Source: Halorussus pelagicus (GTDB lineage Archaea > Halobacteriota > Halobacteria > Halobacteriales > Haladaptataceae). From it: a DNA stretch of 64,000 nt. The position numbers were made by a program, and so were the translations under genes. The DNA is taken from the NCBI RefSeq assembly GCF_004087835.1, contig NZ_CP035119.1, positions 2,953,362 through 3,017,361 on the forward strand, in the 5' to 3' direction. Below are positions 62,116-64,000 of this stretch, in pieces (position 1 is the stretch's first letter; every line of letters starts with the position of its first letter). Under the pieces are notes generated by a model that was given only the letters and a program-made list of their open reading frames with translations, was not told where the DNA came from and made no database searches.

Positions 62116-62274
62116 CCTCGCGTTCGAGCGGTCACGCGCTCATTTTTCCGAGGAAATGATGAGAATTCGAAACAGAGAAATCTGGCCCCTAACCCCTGGA
62201 AATGCTCTGCTAATCGTTTATTTTACATATTAGCTAGAACATTTATATATCATAATCATTATTTTACAATTGTC

Positions 62275-63465
62275 ATGGGAGATAATGACAATGGTGTGTC
62301 GAGGCGTAACGTGCTGAAAGTGGCCGGTGCGTCCGTCGCAACGGCGGCGGCGAGCGGACTCGCGGCCGCGAAACCCGACGACACGGTCGAGGTCAACGTC
62401 GGGTTCAAGTCCGAGCGCGGTCGCCAAGCCGCGCTCAGTCAGGCCGACGAGACCGTTCGGACGTTCGACTCCCTCGATGTCGTGACGATTCGCGTGGCGA
62501 AGCGGGCGGCGACGGGACTGTCGAAGAACCCGAACGTCGAGTTCGTCGAGGAGAACGGCACGATGGAGGCGCTTGCCGAAACTCTCCCGTGGGGGCAGGA
62601 CCGCATCGACGCCGACGTGCTACACGCGAACGGAGAACTCGGTAGCGGTGCCAACGTGGCCATCGTGGACACGGGCATCGACGACGACCACCCGGACCTG
62701 ACCGACCACCTCGGGGCGGGCAAGGCGTTCGTCACCTGTAACACAAAGGGTGGCTGTCGCTACGGCGCGAAACCCGCGAACAACACCTGTACCTACTCGT
62801 GGACGGACGACAACAACCACGGGACCCACTGTGCGGGCATCGCGGCGGGCGACGACAACAGTCAGGGCGTCATCGGTTCCGCGCCCGACGTGACGCTTCA
62901 CTCCGTGAAGGTCCTCGACAAGTGCGGCAGCGGCTCGTACTCCGACATCGCGGCCGGAATCGAGTGGGTCGCCAATCAGGGCTACGACGTTGCCTCGATG
63001 AGTCTCGGCGGAAGCGCGTCCAGTACAGTCGAGACCGCGGTCCAGTACGCCAGCAGTCAGGGTGTTTTCCTCGTCGCGGCCGCGGGTAACTCCGGACCGT
63101 GTACCGACTGCGTGGGCTACCCCGCGGCCTACCCCGAGGTCATGGCCGTGAGTTCAACCGCGAGCGACGACAGCCTCTCGGACTTCTCCTCGACCGGTCC
63201 CGAAGTGGACATCGCCGCGCCCGGCACCGACATCTACTCGTCGGTCGCCAACGGCGGCTACGCCACCTACTCGGGCACGTCGATGGCGACGCCCCACGTC
63301 GCTGGCGTCGCGGGGCAACTCGCCGCCGACGGCCAGAGCGCGAGCCAAATCCGCTCGACCTTGGAGAGTTCGGCCGAAAACATCGGCCTGTCGAGCAACG
63401 AGTCCGGTGCGGGCCTGCTGGACGCCGCGGCCGCGCTCGGCTACGACTCCAGCGACGACACTTGA
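62275..63465 (+). CDS. Tat-exported subtilase 2 of the tandem array
   Basis: A 396-residue paralogue of subtilase 1 with the same plan: Tat motif SRRNVLKVAG, I9-like propeptide (VEVNVGFKSERGRQAALS), catalytic Asp132, His182, Asn272 and Ser336 (GTSMATPHVAG). Leader and propeptide are very similar; most changes lie in loops and the cysteine segment (CNTKGGCRYGAKPANNTC). Its upstream region resembles that of copy 1 (AATCATTATTTTACAAT then CATG), so promoter and gene were duplicated together. Confidence 0.93.
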   Translation: MGDNDNGVSRRNVLKVAGASVATAAASGLAAAKPDDTVEVNVGFKSERGRQAALSQADETVRTFDSLDVVTIRVAKRAATGLSKNPNVEFVEENGTMEALAETLPWGQDRIDADVLHANGELGSGANVAIVDTGIDDDHPDLTDHLGAGKAFVTCNTKGGCRYGAKPANNTCTYSWTDDNNHGTHCAGIAAGDDNSQGVIGSAPDVTLHSVKVLDKCGSGSYSDIAAGIEWVANQGYDVASMSLGGSASSTVETAVQYASSQGVFLVAAAGNSGPCTDCVGYPAAYPEVMAVSSTASDDSLSDFSSTGPEVDIAAPGTDIYSSVANGGYATYSGTSMATPHVAGVAGQLAADGQSASQIRSTLESSAENIGLSSNESGAGLLDAAAALGYDSSDDT

Positions 63466-63774
63466 GACTCTCCGGCCGCTAGAGGCGGGGCGTTCGCCTC
63501 GTGCTTCGGCGAGCCGACTCCGCTCGGCCAACTTTTTCGGAGGGTTCGACGGTCGCCAGCGCCGCGGATCGCTCTCGGCCGCGACGAACGCGTCTCACCA
63601 CGCACTGTGTGCGCTTCTCGACGGCTGAGTCGCTACAAGAAGCCAGTAGAGACGCCGAAACCGAGTGTGATGGGATACCCTCAGCGAACAGTTAGCTCAA
63701 AATACAGTTTATTTTTCCAATATCATAATCTAGAATAAAACTTTATTACGCTACCTTCCAATTAAAAAATTGCA
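63466..63774. other. spacer between subtilase 2 and 3, no gene seen
   Basis: 309 bases. The first 190 are GC-rich with no convincing gene (an open frame on the plus strand here is non-conserved-looking). The last 100 are AT-rich (AATAAAACTTTATTACG, AATTAAAAAATTGC) and hold the likely promoter of subtilase 3, as with copies 1 and 2. Confidence 0.6.
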
Positions 63775-64000
63775 ATGCTTGGTAACGACAGTGGCGTTTC
63801 CCGACGTAACGTGCTGAAAAGTGCTGGCGGTTCGCTCGCCGCGCTGAGTGCGACGAGTCTCGCGGCGGCAAAGCCCGACGACACGGTCGAGGTCAACGTC
63901 GGCTTCAAGTCCGACAAGGGCCGACAGATGGCGCTCTCCTCCGCCGACAACGTGGTTCGGAAGTTCGGTACTCTGGACGCCGTCACGATTCAGGTCCCCA
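63775..64000 (+). CDS. subtilase 3 of the tandem array, cut by window end
   Basis: The first 75 codons of a third paralogue: Tat motif SRRNVLKSAG (about 9-18), Ala-rich helix, then AAAKPDDTVEVNVGFKSDKG, the I9-propeptide start shared with copies 1 and 2, and VRKFGTLDAVTIQVP. Catalytic residues lie beyond the window. AT-rich promoter sequence precedes it, as for the other two copies. Confidence 0.9.
   Translation, partial: MLGNDSGVSRRNVLKSAGGSLAALSATSLAAAKPDDTVEVNVGFKSDKGRQMALSSADNVVRKFGTLDAVTIQVP

Overview
The window is chromosomal DNA from a halophilic archaeon (class Halobacteria). Most of it is GC-rich and codes for strongly acidic proteins. The gene content fits: a proteasome-activating nucleotidase and a proteasome beta subunit, GatE, many twin-arginine (Tat) signal peptides, several genes with a TATA box about 25 bases before the start codon (leaderless transcripts), cupredoxins, bacterial-type PH-domain pairs, HemAT, and several haloarchaea-only hypotheticals. 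The genus cannot be fixed from the sequence alone.

Layout. 0-8 kb: a RecA-like/MinD pair, an orphan solute-binding lipoprotein, a PEBP-family protein, a two-domain cupredoxin, a sulfite-oxidase-like molybdoenzyme and an FKBP isomerase. 8-14.4 kb: a gene whose start codon touches a metalloregulator-type palindrome, a DUF4397 surface protein, a hotdog thioesterase, a TraB/M50 pair and purM. 14.5-16.8 kb: a dodecin gene broken by one stop codon, then a 1.47 kb cassette bounded by 44-bp direct repeats that carries a Tat-exported precursor with a 12-cysteine C-terminal peptide, like the halocin C8 precursor. 16.8-22.1 kb: an electron-transfer-flavoprotein operon (fixA-fixB-fixCX) plus a small gene and a wHTH-GNAT gene. 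22.3-29.3 kb: bactofilin-like protein, PAN, BolA, a second Cys-rich Tat precursor and a subtilase. 29.4-35.6 kb: disturbed region where a sugar-ABC ATPase is cut off at a sharp junction with AT-rich DNA; two AT-rich islands with three Tat/secreted orphans lie on either side of a normal fumC. 35.6-54.3 kb: mostly core genes (Gdt1-type cation transporter, PH-domain pair, GatE, HemAT, SpoU methylase, glutamate-cysteine ligase-like protein, PQQ-type propeller, psmB, HTH-CBS regulator, aminotransferase). 54.4-55.4 kb: a broken VapB-like antitoxin and a lone exonuclease-fold protein. 55.4-60.8 kb: UbiA prenyltransferase, DUF7282-like protein, alpha/beta hydrolase, YchF-type GTPase, DUF2797. 60.9-64 kb: three tandem subtilase genes, the last cut by the window end.

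How the genes work together. Clear functional units are the etf/fix electron-transfer operon, the two adjacent regulatory/proteolytic components (PAN at 25 kb, PsmB at 51 kb), the cupredoxin next to the molybdoenzyme, and the overlapping pairs TraB-M50, PH-PH, SpoU-hypothetical and propeller-membrane protein. The accessory part is dominated by secreted proteins: two Cys-rich precursors, four subtilases and three AT-rich Tat substrates. The strongest candidate for a little-described system is the repeat-bounded, halocin-like cassette at 14.77-16.28 kb, with the neighbouring multi-pass membrane protein as a speculative immunity partner.
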